A model generated the notes under the pieces. It was not told where the DNA came from. It worked only from the letters and a program-made list of their open reading frames with translations, and made no database searches. Below are positions 55,101-64,000 of a stretch of DNA of 64,000 nucleotides, one piece after another. Positions within the stretch are counted from its first letter, which is position 1. Every line of letters starts with the position of its first letter. The translations under genes and the position numbers were made by a program. Source of the stretch: Atrina japonica (lineage: Eukaryota; Mollusca; Bivalvia; Pterioida; Pinnidae); NCBI GenBank assembly GCA_030159075.1, contig BROG01000133.1:62001-126000 (forward strand), read 5' to 3'.

Positions 55101-58100
55101 GAATTTTAAACCCGACAAATTCAGAAATTAAATTATCTAAAGATTATGTCGTAGGAAAATTTTACGAAACTCAAGATATCACGTCAGAAATATGCGGTCA
55201 AGAAACAAACATCGCAAGTGTTAGTAAATCAAACAAACTTCCAAATTTAAAGTCAAAGAACGACATAGATTTTGATCTGTCAACATCTGAATTATCAGAA
55301 AATGAAAAACAAAAATTGTTAGAATTATTAAAAGAAAACCGCGACGTTTTTGCCAAAGATTTAACAGAATTAGGGAATTCAAACCGGCAACCCCATGTAA
55401 TCGACACGGGCGATTCCCGACCTATTAGACAGCGTGCGTACCGAGCATCTCCGAAAGCTAGGGCTGAAATTTCGAAACAAGTTCACGAGCAACTCGAAAA
55501 TGATATTATTGAACCGTCCGTCAGTGAATGGGCTAGTCCTGTTGTTTTTGGTTAAAAAGAAAAATGGCGATTACCGTTTTGCGGTTGATTATCGCAAACT
55601 AAATTCAGTAACAAAACCTCAAAAATTTTCCTCTTCCACGCATGGAAGATATTTTAGAGACACTTTAGGTGATTGCAATGCTAAGATTTTCAGTTCTCTA
55701 GACATGTTTTCGGGTTACTGGCAACTCAACTTAGACCCGAAAACAAACCACAAAACGGCGTTTATCTGTCATGAGGGCTTATATCAGTATAAGCGCATTC
55801 CTTTTGGTTTACAGGGCAGTCCTAGTGCGTTCATGTCAGTTATGTCAGATGTACTTCGAGATGTTAACTGGAAATACACTTTGATTTACATGGATGATAT
55901 TTTAGTATTTTCTAACAATTTCGAAGAACACCTGTATCATTTAGACCAAGTTTTTCAGAAACTCAGAGACGCAAATTTGCGCTTAAAGCCATCAAAATGC
56001 AGTTTCGCTGCGAAAGAAGTGAAATATTTAGGCCATATTATTTCAAAAGAAGGGATTTTAGTTGACCCGTCAAAAACTGATGCGGTTGAGAATTTTCCGC
56101 GACCGAAAAACACAACTGACATTCGCGCATTTCTAGGACTAGCCAATTATTATAGGAAATTTGTTAAGGGATTTGCAGACATTGCTACACCCCTAAACAA
56201 ACTTCTTATTAAAGGTACTCAATTTTTGTGGGATGAAAGTTGCGAGAACGCTTTCAAAACGCTTAAGCAGCGCTTAGTTACTGCCCCAATTTTGGCATTC
56301 CCCGACTTTAACAAAACATTCATTTTGTACACAGATGCGTCCGGTTACGCTATCTCGTACATCTTAGGGACAAAAAGACGATAACGGTAGGGAGACGGTA
56401 GTGGCATATGGTGGGAGAGCACTCAGACCAGCAGAGAAAAATTGGTCTATATCAGACCGTGAGTGTCTGGCCTTAGTAGAGGGCATAAAACAATACAGGG
56501 TCTACTTAGCAAATAAAAGATTTCAGATCTACACAGATCACAGTGCAATCACATTTGTGAAGAAAATAAATGAAGTTGAAACAAACAGTCGTTTAGCTAG
56601 ATGGGCGATATTCCTTCAGGGTTATCAATTCGATATTACCCATAAGAGAGGGAAAGTTCATTCAAATGCTGACGCACTCAGTAGACGTCAGTATCCAGAG
56701 AACGACACAAGTGTAGCTGTCGTAAAAAGTGAAAAGTCTGTGCGAAATGCTAGTGTTCAAACAGACACAAATACAGTAGATTTTGACCCGTTAGCGTGCG
56801 TCAATGAAATTACGGCAGTTTCTAAACAAGAACTGACTGTACAACAGAAAAATGACCCAGACTTCGCGGACATTTTCCGATATATCGAAGCAAATGAACT
56901 CCCGGAGCGGGAGAAATTAGTAAGAAAGGTCATTAATGAAGCCCAAGACTTCGTAATAGACGATGGTTTGTTATACCATTTGTATTACCCTAAGGGTAAG
57001 GGTCACAGAGTTGAACGGCTTGTTAAACAGTTAGCCGTGCCCCATCAGCAACGGGACGACATTTTAAAGTCCTATCATGACTCACTTCTAGGTGGTCATC
57101 AAGGAAAGGACAGGACATATCAGACCATACGATACAAATATTTCTGGCCTCGTATATACTCTGATATTAGTCTGTATGTTCAAACGTGTTTAGACTGTCA
57201 GAAGGCTAAAGACGACAAACATAAACACCCTGCGCCTCTTAGGCCTCTTCCTATGACTGGTGTATTTAGCAGGGTCCATTTAGATTTACTAGGTCCAATT
57301 AAAACTAGCCCAGAAGGCTACGAACATGTCCTAGTTATAACGGACGCCTTCAGCAAGTGGACTGAAGCGTATCCACTGAAAAATATCTCGGCTATTGAAG
57401 TCGCAGATGCATTCTTCAGGAATTTCATATGTAGATTTGGAAGTCCTGACTGTATTCTTACAGACAGAGGTCAACAGTTCATGTCCAAAGTTTTAATTGA
57501 ACTGTGCAAAATTTTTGAAATTACAAAATTAAGAACTTCACTTCAAATGCAACTTTGAACGCACCAACAGTTCGATTTTGACCAAACTCAAAACCATGTA
57601 GATGCACAACAATCGAATGCCTAAGTTGTTAGCGCCAGTTACGTTCGCAATGAACACCTCTATTTCAACAGAGTCGACACAATATAGTCCATATTTTCAA
57701 TTGTTCGGTCAGTTGCAGAACCCCTATTGACACAGAATTAGACGCAGAAAATATCGGGGTAAATTAAACAATATGTTACAGTGTGCATAGAGAACTGACA
57801 ATCGCACGGGACATTGCCCGTCAAAATATCGAGGACGCCCAAATTAAGTACAAAAGCATGATAAAAGCGGTTCAACCTCAATTTCGAGTACGTGACAAAG
57901 TTTGGGTAAAATCGAAACACAAACCCATTGGTTTGTCACCAAAATTATGTGATAAATGGCTAGGACCATTCTATATAGTTTCGGACAATAGAAACAATAC
58001 TATACCTACAATGTTCGCAGATGCTCGGACAACGTTGAGTCTAGGTCACCAGTTCACGCGGATGATATAAAATTATTTTATAATCCTGAGATCCGCCCCA

Positions 58101-61100
58101 CAAACACAGCTGATCCTCCTCCAGAGGAGAACGATCAAGATGATCAGGAGTCGGTCGCTTCTGACGAAACGACAAGTTCATCAGATACGGACAATGATGA
58201 CAATACTCAATACTTTGTCGAGAAGATTCTCAATCATCAGATGAGACGTGGCACTCGACATTTTAGAATTAAATGGCAAGGCCACAGTAGCCACGAAAAT
58301 ACATGGGAACCGGAAGAAAATATTCCTGACGAACTGATTCAAGAATATTTCCAGGCAAAAAGTGCACGTCGCAGGCAAAAACGTCGTCGTAAATATTAAT
58401 TTCAGATTAAATTTTACATTATTGATAAATTAAATATACTGTCAAGCATCTCATTTGAACTGAGTCAAACAGATTTAGGATATGGACTCGTCACCCATAT
58501 TTTGATTCTGTTGAGTTTTGTGAACAAGAAGTGACGAGCTTGGTCATAAAAACTCCGACAAAGTACATATGGCTGTACCTCAAATATCTTTGTACTAATA
58601 AATATGGCAATTTGTTTGCCAAATAAATTGTAACAGGTTAGTTAATACCTGGTTTTATAGTTTTAAGCACTAGAAAATCCAAAACAATTGACTTGTGTTA
58701 TTTTGTCATTCCTAAGTTACCTCCCTTCTCAAAAATTCTAGCTGCGCGACATAAAATGGCAAATTCTTAATGTTTTATAAAAAAAATGTGTTTCTGCATA
58801 TAACTATTTTCTATACACTAAGAACGTGACAGTGACATCGTGGAATGGTCTCACTCCCCCATCTCTTTTTATATCGTATTCAGTAGAAATGCAGCAATCG
58901 TCAGGATACTCATTTTGTATATAAATTACGCTGAAGGCTCACTTTAATATGTTTATAATAGTATATGTGTTTTACAAGTGTGAATAGTACATACACAACG
59001 TACATGTGTCTATATCAGTATTATGACACAACATTATGTTTTGTGTTTTCTTTTCAGTATTTTAGTTATCTACAAAATAGTTATGTGTATAAAAACACCA
59101 CCAAAGCAGTGCACAATTACAATGAACATCGGGAAACGTGGTTGAACGTGATTCTATAAATACCTGTGAGTGTGGTTTTCACAGGTGACGTATTTTACAA
59201 GTACCGAAGACTTGTTTGTGACGCGAATACAGACAGTGATGGCTCTTCATCACGGAAATCTGACTGTGAACTCAAAAAGTTTTGTGTGTTACAAATTTTA
59301 TAACAGTTACCTTTCAAAAAGGAACAAGGACATGGCATACCATGATATACTAGTATATATAACATGACATTTCAATTATTAATTGATTTAGATGTGTGAT
59401 TTAATTACTGCAACGTCATTTTCAAGTTTAAAAGTTCTTAAATATATTTTTAATTTTATGTTTATGAATATTATTCTAGTAGCGTAATGATACTAGTTTT
59501 ATTTACTATGCCTACATGTATAATGTATGTTATGAATCAAAACGGATTCGGAGAATCGTTTGGGAGCAAAGGGGTATTAACACCGTACGAAATGCACCAT
59601 TTGCATTATTACGAAAAATGGCATTTTGATATACATAAATAAGTCGCACACATTGTCAATTTCTTATATATCAATTAAATATTCAAAGCGTGTTGACATG
59701 TTCGAAGTAAACAAATCATAAGTCTTTCGGTAATATTTATTTTGTAATTAGCCAGTCCACCTGGAGTTATTTGGGAGATAACATGTAAAGTACAGGTGTC
59801 AACTTATAGACAAAGAATTGCTTTAGGGTTAATCTTTCGGCATCAATAAAGAACATATGGCACCTCTATAGATCTAAAATGTAAATAACGAAAATGTAGT
59901 AAATTGGGGATTATTCTTTAATAATGGATTCAGTTAATTATTATACTCACATTTCGACATGCCTGAAGTTATGTGTGATTTTGTAAATAATTTTATATAC
60001 ATGTACATTGTTGTAAGATGGTCAGTAGGTAGATACAGAAAGTAGAGAAAAGACAGTAGACGAGTGCAAGTCGGAAAGTGAACTGTTAGTGCAGGAATTC
60101 TTGTTTAAACTATATTTGTACAGTTACTGTATATACTTGTACATAATAAATATATAGAAAATGTACAGCCAAGCGACTAGTTATCTTTACTGTGCTAATT
60201 CCCTACAGTAACCGACCGGAGGGTCCGGTCACACCTATATAATTGTCGTAAGTGACGCGCGATTAAATATAGCACAACTTGATATATAAAAATAAATAAA
60301 TGTATATTCACCGCATATATATCTATTAATCCTCTAGCTCCTGGAACCAAATATCTAGGTTTAGGATATTCATTCAAGAGTGCATCTTCTATAGCATTCA
60401 ATACTGGAAGCGGGGAAGACGCTGCATCTTTCAATGGATCACCCTCCAGGAATCTGTAGAAGTAATTTCTACCATATACTTGACGAACCTCTTCTGGAGC
60501 TTCCTCCCACTGTTTATCAGCCTCTGATCTCCTCCATTCTCTCTGGAAACGTCGTATAAAGATATAGATGTATCGAGTAATATAAATGCAAAGGTGTGTA
60601 AGTATGAAAACTGATCTTGTATTCTAAATGAGATAAGGGACATTTCCTTCTTTTTGATTTGATACTTTAAAATTTTTATTTGATAGTAACATATAGTGTA
60701 AGGTGGTTCAAAATGATGATTTTAAACATTTTCTTTTTTCTAACTTTTCATGATAACTTGTAGTCAATACAAATACCATACATAAAATCAAGTAAGAGGT
60801 TTTACATTTAGATTTAAGTTTAGACAATACTTATTGTTACGTTTGTCTTTATTTACGTTTGAATTCAAACTTTGTCATATGCAGAATCAAATCAATATAT
60901 ATATATATATATATAAACCAAATCAGAATATTGATATTCATCTGTTATCAAAGAAAAACAATGAGTCATTTGCTAACTTTTAAAATGGAAATCAAAAGGT
61001 GAATTGCAATGTAATGACTTTAAATTTTTCACTTTTAAATTTTAATTTTAAAAGAGAGCAAAAGACAAAATACATGATAGGCAGATGTTTTGTTTGAAGT

Positions 61101-63451
61101 AAAGGTATGAATATTATTAAGAGTACCAAAGGTATAGTTTTACAAAAGAGACCAAAACCAATGAATTAATTAGATTAACCCTGTTACCCCTAAGTATCTA
61201 TATGGTATGCTCTTTTCTATTGTTTCAGACTAGTCTATTATGGTCTGTAGGGTTGAACAGGTTAATGTTATAATTCTTTTGTTTTCCATAAAGCCTTCGT
61301 ACGTAATATACTATATTTCAACACTCATATATATATTAATAGGTATATAATCAAGGTTAATTTGAATATAACAAGGTGCATAATGTTATCATATTTAATG
61401 TCTTTTTCTTCTTTACCGTTTCCTTGGAGCTACAAGATGTAGCTGCATCATAGTGACCGGGCTCGACTACTGTTACGGACACTCCGAACTGCTTCATTTC
61501 TAGTCTCAGACAGTCCGTTAGCATTTCAACTCCATGTTTGGTCATGTGGTAATTAGCGTCATTAGGCCAAGCGTAACGTCCCTTTACGCTAGAAATGTTT
61601 ACTATACGTCCTGGTTAGAAGATGAATATTAAAAATATATATTGAATATATTTTACAAGTATTCGGTGAAACTCCATGGACATATTTTAATATAAACTTG
61701 AATTGTTCTTTATCTTTAAAGCGATATAAGCTGTCACGATGATTATTTTTGTCCCTTTACATATAGTCCAGCATATGATAAAATGTGTGTTCAAATACAT
61801 TATCAAACACGTAAAACGTTGTAAAAGATCTTCTTTTCGAAGTTATTTGTTTTTTTACAATTTAAGTTTTCCCGTACCTTAAAAAATCCAGCTGTTTTTC
61901 CGTATGCAATGACCTTTCAGATAAACTCTTTCGCCATATCAAATGTACTTCGTAATTCGGTCAGGGGATATCGGTCCTTTACGCGCTCGGACTAGTTTAA
62001 GGTCGGTCGATTTTTATGTGTTTTATATTCATTTTTAAAATAAAGGACGTGATTTTTATTGGCAGGAGCATGTATTATGTAAAAGATATGCTTTTCAACG
62101 CTATTTTAAATACCTGAAGAAAATCTGAGGAATACATGAATAAATATATCTGGTCACTAAAAGAAAATTTTCCGATCTTTAATGTTACCCTGAATGTTGA
62201 CATTGACAAAATCAAAACAATATAACTGTGAAACGTATGCGTACCTCACGTTTTACAATCGTGCCGCCATGTCCGGTGGAGTTGGGCAGTTCATGACCAT
62301 ATGTGTCAAGAATGATAAAGCCGAGAATGCGATGGGACGAGTTAAAATGGGTCGAGATCACCCGATATACCCGGACAATTCAGAAACGAATGTTTTGAAA
62401 CGACGAAAAAGACAAACTTTGCCTGATTTAGGTATGAAATGATGATGTACGAAAATAAACGTAAAGGGTAATAAGAATAGAATGTATATTAACTGAAAAT
62501 CACACGTGTTTATTGGTCACTCGGTAATATTCGTAAAAACTTACCGAAAGTTAATTTGCAATGCTCAAAGTATGGCGGACAAACAAAACTGATATTACGG
62601 GTTAGGTTTGGCAAGATTGTTGCAATTTTACACATGCATTTGTTATTCTAACCACCAGATGGTCTCTTTGGAATATATATGAGATAGAATATTACATAAA
62701 ATGGGCATGTAAAATTGTTTACCTACGACAGCTCATATCGCTTTAAGATAAGAATACACTTCTCTTGTAATATAGAAATTTCAGATAAAAGGACATAGGG
62801 TTTGGAAGGATATCAATCATCGATATTTTTATATTACAATTTTGAGTTGTATGTATTCAAGTTTCGTCATAGCGGATATACATTGCAACTTTTCCTTACA
62901 AATGCTGATTTAATTTACGATTTTGATATTTGAAAAGTTTTGACCTTTTTAAAAAACTGAATACTTTTAAAATTATACTCTTCTTGAATAATGTCGATTT
63001 CACCAACAAGTACTATATTACCATGGTATATTCTATGCTGTAAATTAAATTGTCGTTCATTTAAAAAACATTCTGGTCAGTTTTAACAATTAAAGTTTTT
63101 GATGATACAATTGATAGCGTCGTCCTTGACGATTAGGTGCTCCAACATTAGCACGAAATGAAAGAACATTTATAAAGTAAATACTGCAATGTTGACGAAT
63201 ACGTACATACTTCTATTTCATTATCTCATTTGCCATAAGGGCGTCATAACTACGATGTACTATTCACATAAATGTATGTACTCCACTGTTTCGCTTACCT
63301 TTTGATGTTCTGATAAACGGAAGCAGAGCTTTGATAACTCTTATCATTCCATAGAGATTGACATCTGCACATCTTTTAAACTGGTCAATAGTGGTATGTT
63401 CCACGTCACCGCGTATGTTTATGCCTGCGTTGTTTACCACACCCCATAAAC
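52082..63451 (-). CDS. BDH1-like: BDH1-like short-chain dehydrogenase (SDR9C type), four 3' exons; 5' end off the window
   Basis: Exons 63299-63451, 61417-61610, 60312-60542 and 52082-52189 join in phase to encode the catalytic and C-terminal parts of an NAD(P)-dependent SDR. The N-terminal Rossmann glycine motif lies to the right of the window. Visible signatures are WGVVNNAGI (NNAG), the structural Asn in NLYG, the catalytic Ser in IVNISSVKGR, and YHMTK (the YxxxK dyad). VTVVEPGHYDAATS, WEEAPEEVRQVYG and SPLPVLNAIEDALL follow, with FYGFLPEIVTDFIL near the end. VVEPG..xAATS and WEE.PE.VR..YG match mitochondrial 3-hydroxybutyrate dehydrogenase (BDH1). A related RDH/HSD17B6-type enzyme is the alternative, and the substrate cannot be fixed. 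The last intron contains a whole LTR retrotransposon. Confidence 0.9.
52553..53206 (+). repeat. 5' LTR (654 bp)
   Basis: Begins TAACACCGTACG and ends CGGAGGGTCCGGTCACA. It does not have the usual TG...CA ends; the left end reads TA. An AATAAA lies at about 53119. It differs from the 3' LTR by two single-base indels in short A and T runs. Confidence 0.93.
53207..53428 (+). promoter_or_regulatory. Retrotransposon primer-binding site and leader
   Basis: Directly after the LTR, ATTGGTGGAGAAGCCGG (53207 onward) occupies the primer-binding-site position with a TGG start. The tRNA was not identified. The rest is untranslated leader up to the gag ATG at 53429. Confidence 0.6.
53429..54456 (+). pseudogene. 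gag, frameshifted
   Basis: The ATG at 53429 starts MDYAKFAPEKFIGNF and hits a stop at 53525 after a shift. Capsid-like text continues in another frame from about 53510 (WYEYLPEEIKSN, LNEIFLRKYGAT, KFATREHDPGEAIGDFINEV). Further shifts follow to about 54350, including an A-rich and KPKKTQK-like section. The nucleocapsid end has an atypical RCGKCDHFPSQCHC motif and a standard CCHC knuckle, CKKCKKIGHIAKMC (54415-54456). Confidence 0.8.
54457..54831 (+). pseudogene. Retroviral-type aspartic protease
   Basis: Open from the zinc knuckle onward. LVDTGADISIM carries the catalytic DTGA (54574-54585), followed by a flap region and LILGLDFL. The frame closes at 54831 and pol continues in another frame from about 54840. 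The protease itself looks complete. Confidence 0.85.
54866..56384 (+). pseudogene. Reverse transcriptase with start of RNase H, frameshifted
   Basis: The spacer and N-terminal RT (DVFAKDLTELG, RQRAYRASPKARAEI, WASPVV) end at 55555 with a shift. The fingers/palm continue in another frame (KKNGDYRFAVDYRKLN, FSGYWQLNL, FGLQGSPSAFMSVM). YMDD is at 55887-55898, followed by KYLGHIISKEGI and RAFLGLANYYRKFV. The RNase H start (ILYTDASGYAI) breaks off at 56384. A likely small duplication or scrambling lies near FSSSTHGRYF. All RT catalytic residues are visible. Confidence 0.9.
56401..58070 (+). pseudogene. RNase H remainder and integrase, frameshifted and partly deleted
   Basis: From 56401 come RNase H parts (NWSISDRECLALVEGI, IYTDHSAITF, KVHSNADALSR), then the integrase H2C2 finger (HDSLLGGH at 57076; CLDC at 57187-57198). 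Core residues are in VHLDLLGPI and LTDRGQQF. The frame breaks at about 57555 where the third acidic residue region (FERTNSS) appears in another frame. The interval 57560-57780 has several shifts. The C-terminal integrase piece (VRDKVWVKSKHKP, LSPKLCDKWLGPFYIV) is open at 57783-58070. Confidence 0.88.
58022..58399 (+). pseudogene. Integrase C-terminus with chromodomain
   Basis: An open frame with an acidic linker (TADPPPEENDQDDQES) leads into a chromodomain at 58211-58360. It has YFVEKILNH, the aromatic RIKWQGH strand and ENTWEPEENI, then a basic tail RRRQKRRRKY and a stop at 58397-58399. Chromodomains in chromovirus integrases direct insertion to marked chromatin. The aromatic-cage positions appear kept (Y/F at the start, W and W in the KW-G / TWEP parts). 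The frame is shifted relative to the preceding integrase text. Confidence 0.88.
58400..59577 (+). other. Untranslated 3' region of the retrotransposon
   Basis: About 1.2 kb without a recognisable gene between the chromodomain stop and the 3' LTR. No envelope-like frame is seen. A short purine tract, GGGAGCAAAGGGG (59561-59574), just before the LTR is the likely polypurine tract. Confidence 0.7.
59578..60233 (+). repeat. 3' LTR (656 bp)
   Basis: Matches the 5' LTR throughout by reading, except for one extra A (ATTCAAAGCG) and one extra T (TAATTTTATA). It ends GGTCACA, followed by the CCTA duplication. Confidence 0.93.
60312..60542 (-). CDS. BDH1-like: BDH1-like exon, substrate-loop region
   Basis: A 231-nt phase-0 exon with acceptor CGTTTCCAG and donor TATGCG|GTGAATAT. 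It encodes REWRRSEADKQWEEAPEEVR, VYGRNYFYRFLEGDP and PKPRYLVPGARGLIDIYA. Its donor is only about 78 bp from the end of the retrotransposon's 3' LTR. Confidence 0.9.
61175..61265. mobile_element. 91-bp TTAA-flanked MITE, copy 2
   Basis: TTAACCCTGTTACCCCT ... AGGGTTGAACAGGTTAA. Reverse-complemented it shares CAACCCTACAG, CCATAA-AGACT-GTCT and AACAATAGAAAAGAGCATAC with copy 1 at 51758-51847. It lies in the BDH1-like intron between 60542 and 61417. Confidence 0.88.
61417..61610 (-). CDS. BDH1-like: BDH1-like exon with catalytic Ser and YxxxK
   Basis: A 194-nt exon with acceptor TTCTAACCAG and donor GAAACG|GTAAAG. It encodes GRIVNISSVKGRYAWPND, ANYHMTKHGVEML and FGVSVTVVEPGHYDAATS. All catalytic residues are present. 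Confidence 0.93.
61720..62742 (+). mobile_element. 1023-bp TTAA-flanked DNA transposon (Kolobok- or piggyBac-type)
   Basis: AGCGATATAAGCTGTC (61720-61735) is mirrored by GACAGCTCATATCGCT (62727-62742), 15 of 16 matching. TTAA borders both sides (61716-61719, 62743-62746). No recognisable transposase remains. It is inserted in a BDH1-like intron. The TIR does not resemble that of the piggyBac at 21114, so it belongs to a different family. Confidence 0.85.
62194..62442 (+). CDS. Unrecognised 82-codon ORF inside the TTAA element
   Basis: MLTLTKSKQYNCETYAYLTF to LKRRKRQTLPDLGMK, stop at 62442. It is less AT-rich than the flanks and has a basic C-terminal patch. A donor-like TTTAG|GTATGAAA occurs near the end. 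It could be a first exon or remnant of a transposase, a captured host exon, or chance. I do not recognise it, and it lacks a THAP-type Cys/His pattern. Confidence 0.3.
   Translation: MLTLTKSKQYNCETYAYLTFYNRAAMSGGVGQFMTICVKNDKAENAMGRVKMGRDHPIYPDNSETNVLKRRKRQTLPDLGMK
62747..63298 (-). other. BDH1-like intron remainder
   Basis: AT-rich intron sequence between the TTAA element and the exon at 63299. Nothing was recognised. Confidence 0.5.
63299..63451 (-). CDS. BDH1-like: BDH1-like exon with NNAG motif
   Basis: A 153-nt exon after CACTTTCAG, ending at TCAAAAG|GTAAGCG. It starts two bases into a Gly codon. It encodes LWGVVNNAGINIRGDVEHTT, IDQFKRCADVNLYG and KALLPFIRTSK. Confidence 0.92.
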
Positions 63452-63589
63452 CTGAAAGTGGTGAAACTTTAAACTGATGACATGTTTTAAAATATTGCGT
63501 TAAATGTAAAAAAAAAAATCAACATTATATGCACATTTGTTAAATGTAATGAATAAACAGATTTATTTTATTTTAATATTTATCCACGT

Positions 63590-64000
63590 CCTGCGGTAAT
63601 TGTCCATGTGTTTGTTGATGTATCGATGCGTCGTCAAATGCTATCATCAGTATTTAATATTCATTTTTTTCAATGTATAGATACGTCATAAGCTTTTTTA
63701 TCAGCACATTTGTATTTTTAAAATACTCAGTTTGTCGATGTTTTCATACCATATATCAGATAGCTCTATCATCCTATTTCTGGTATTCAGTTTACTGATG
63801 TATCGATGTCAGTAAGCTATACCACCAGTCTTCAGGTTGTCTTTGTATAGATATAACGGTAGATGCTGTCATTTTGTAGTACATACTTTTGTCGATGTAT
63901 CAAAATGTCGGCAAGGTCTAGCATCAGTCTTCAGTAGTCAGTATTTGAATGTTATAGATGAATCGGATGATAGGCCTACTGTCACTAGTTTGTAGTACAT
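63590..64000. repeat. Degenerate ~75-80-bp tandem array running off the right edge
   Basis: TTGTTGATGTATCGATGCG, TTTCAATGTATAGATACGTC, TTTACTGATGTATCGATGTC, TTTTGTCGATGTATCAAAAT and similar phrases recur with GTCA-TAAGCTAT and ATCAGTATT/CAGTCTTCAG text. This indicates a diverged minisatellite in the BDH1-like intron. Confidence 0.6.

Larger units (their letters stand above)
52553..60233 (+). mobile_element. Ty3/gypsy LTR retrotransposon with chromodomain, full length 7.7 kb
   Basis: Two near-identical LTRs enclose gag, pol and a C-terminal chromodomain on the plus strand, antisense to the host gene. The flanking target duplication is CCTA (52549-52552 and 60234-60237), possibly extending to 5-6 bp because of base ambiguity at the LTR edge. 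Without it the BDH1-like last intron would be about 440 bp. The order PR-RT-RNase H-INT-chromodomain is that of chromovirus-type gypsy elements. No envelope gene is seen. At least seven frameshifts interrupt the coding region. Confidence 0.95.

Noticed and set aside
58400..59577. Possible envelope gene in the gypsy element
   Set aside because: Only short frames without signal peptide, transmembrane or cysteine pattern; the element looks like an env-less retrotransposon.

Overview
This is AT-rich, intron-rich eukaryotic nuclear DNA. It is most likely from a mollusc and probably a bivalve. The spliced genes look animal (MLH3, a ZC2HC1C-like protein, a BDH1-like dehydrogenase). The repeats include ~160-bp core-repeat modules with ACGG-rich tails and terminal hairpins, which resemble the 'pearl' elements described from oysters. 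The species cannot be named from the sequence alone.

Layout. (1) 1-25.7 kb, minus strand: MLH3, the endonuclease subunit of MutL-gamma. Thirteen exons with consistent phases run from the ATG at 25699 to a 24-nt exon at 3789-3812. The last part of the C-terminal domain lies beyond the left edge. Intron 2 holds a frameshifted 2.65-kb piggyBac element with intact TTAA target duplications. Other introns hold a pogo/Tigger-like element, a foldback element, a hAT-like MITE, two tandem duplications and a 59-bp minisatellite. (2) 25.7-38.7 kb: intergenic and probable first-intron DNA with a (GA)n tract, a pearl-like element with five ~160-bp cores, an internally deleted hAT element with a zinc-finger remnant, a decayed Tc1/mariner copy and an AACAAGAGGC-family dispersed repeat. 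(3) 38.7-43.4 kb, plus strand: a three-exon ZC2HC1C-like gene of 599 codons with two C2HC fingers. (4) 43.4-52 kb: repeat-dominated DNA with two TA-flanked MITEs, two foldback hairpins, short tandem arrays, a second AACAAGAGGC-family copy and a ~60-bp minisatellite into which a 90-bp TTAA-flanked MITE has jumped. (5) 52.1-63.5 kb, minus strand: four 3' exons of a BDH1-like short-chain dehydrogenase. Its last intron carries, in antisense, a full-length 7.7-kb Ty3/gypsy LTR retrotransposon with gag, protease, RT/RNase H, integrase and a C-terminal chromodomain. The two LTRs are almost identical although the coding interior is broken by several frameshifts. The preceding introns hold a second copy of the TTAA MITE and a 1-kb TTAA-flanked element with an 82-codon ORF. 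The right end is a degenerate ~75-80-bp tandem array.

The three host genes are unrelated (meiotic recombination/mismatch repair, a presumptive structural zinc-finger protein, and ketone-body or retinoid-type dehydrogenase chemistry). Nothing suggests they work together. The main interest is the dense and structurally diverse set of mobile elements in their introns, including three different TTAA-targeting elements and four repeats from at least three sequence families that share a 3'-terminal hairpin design. I did not find evidence of a wholly new gene system.
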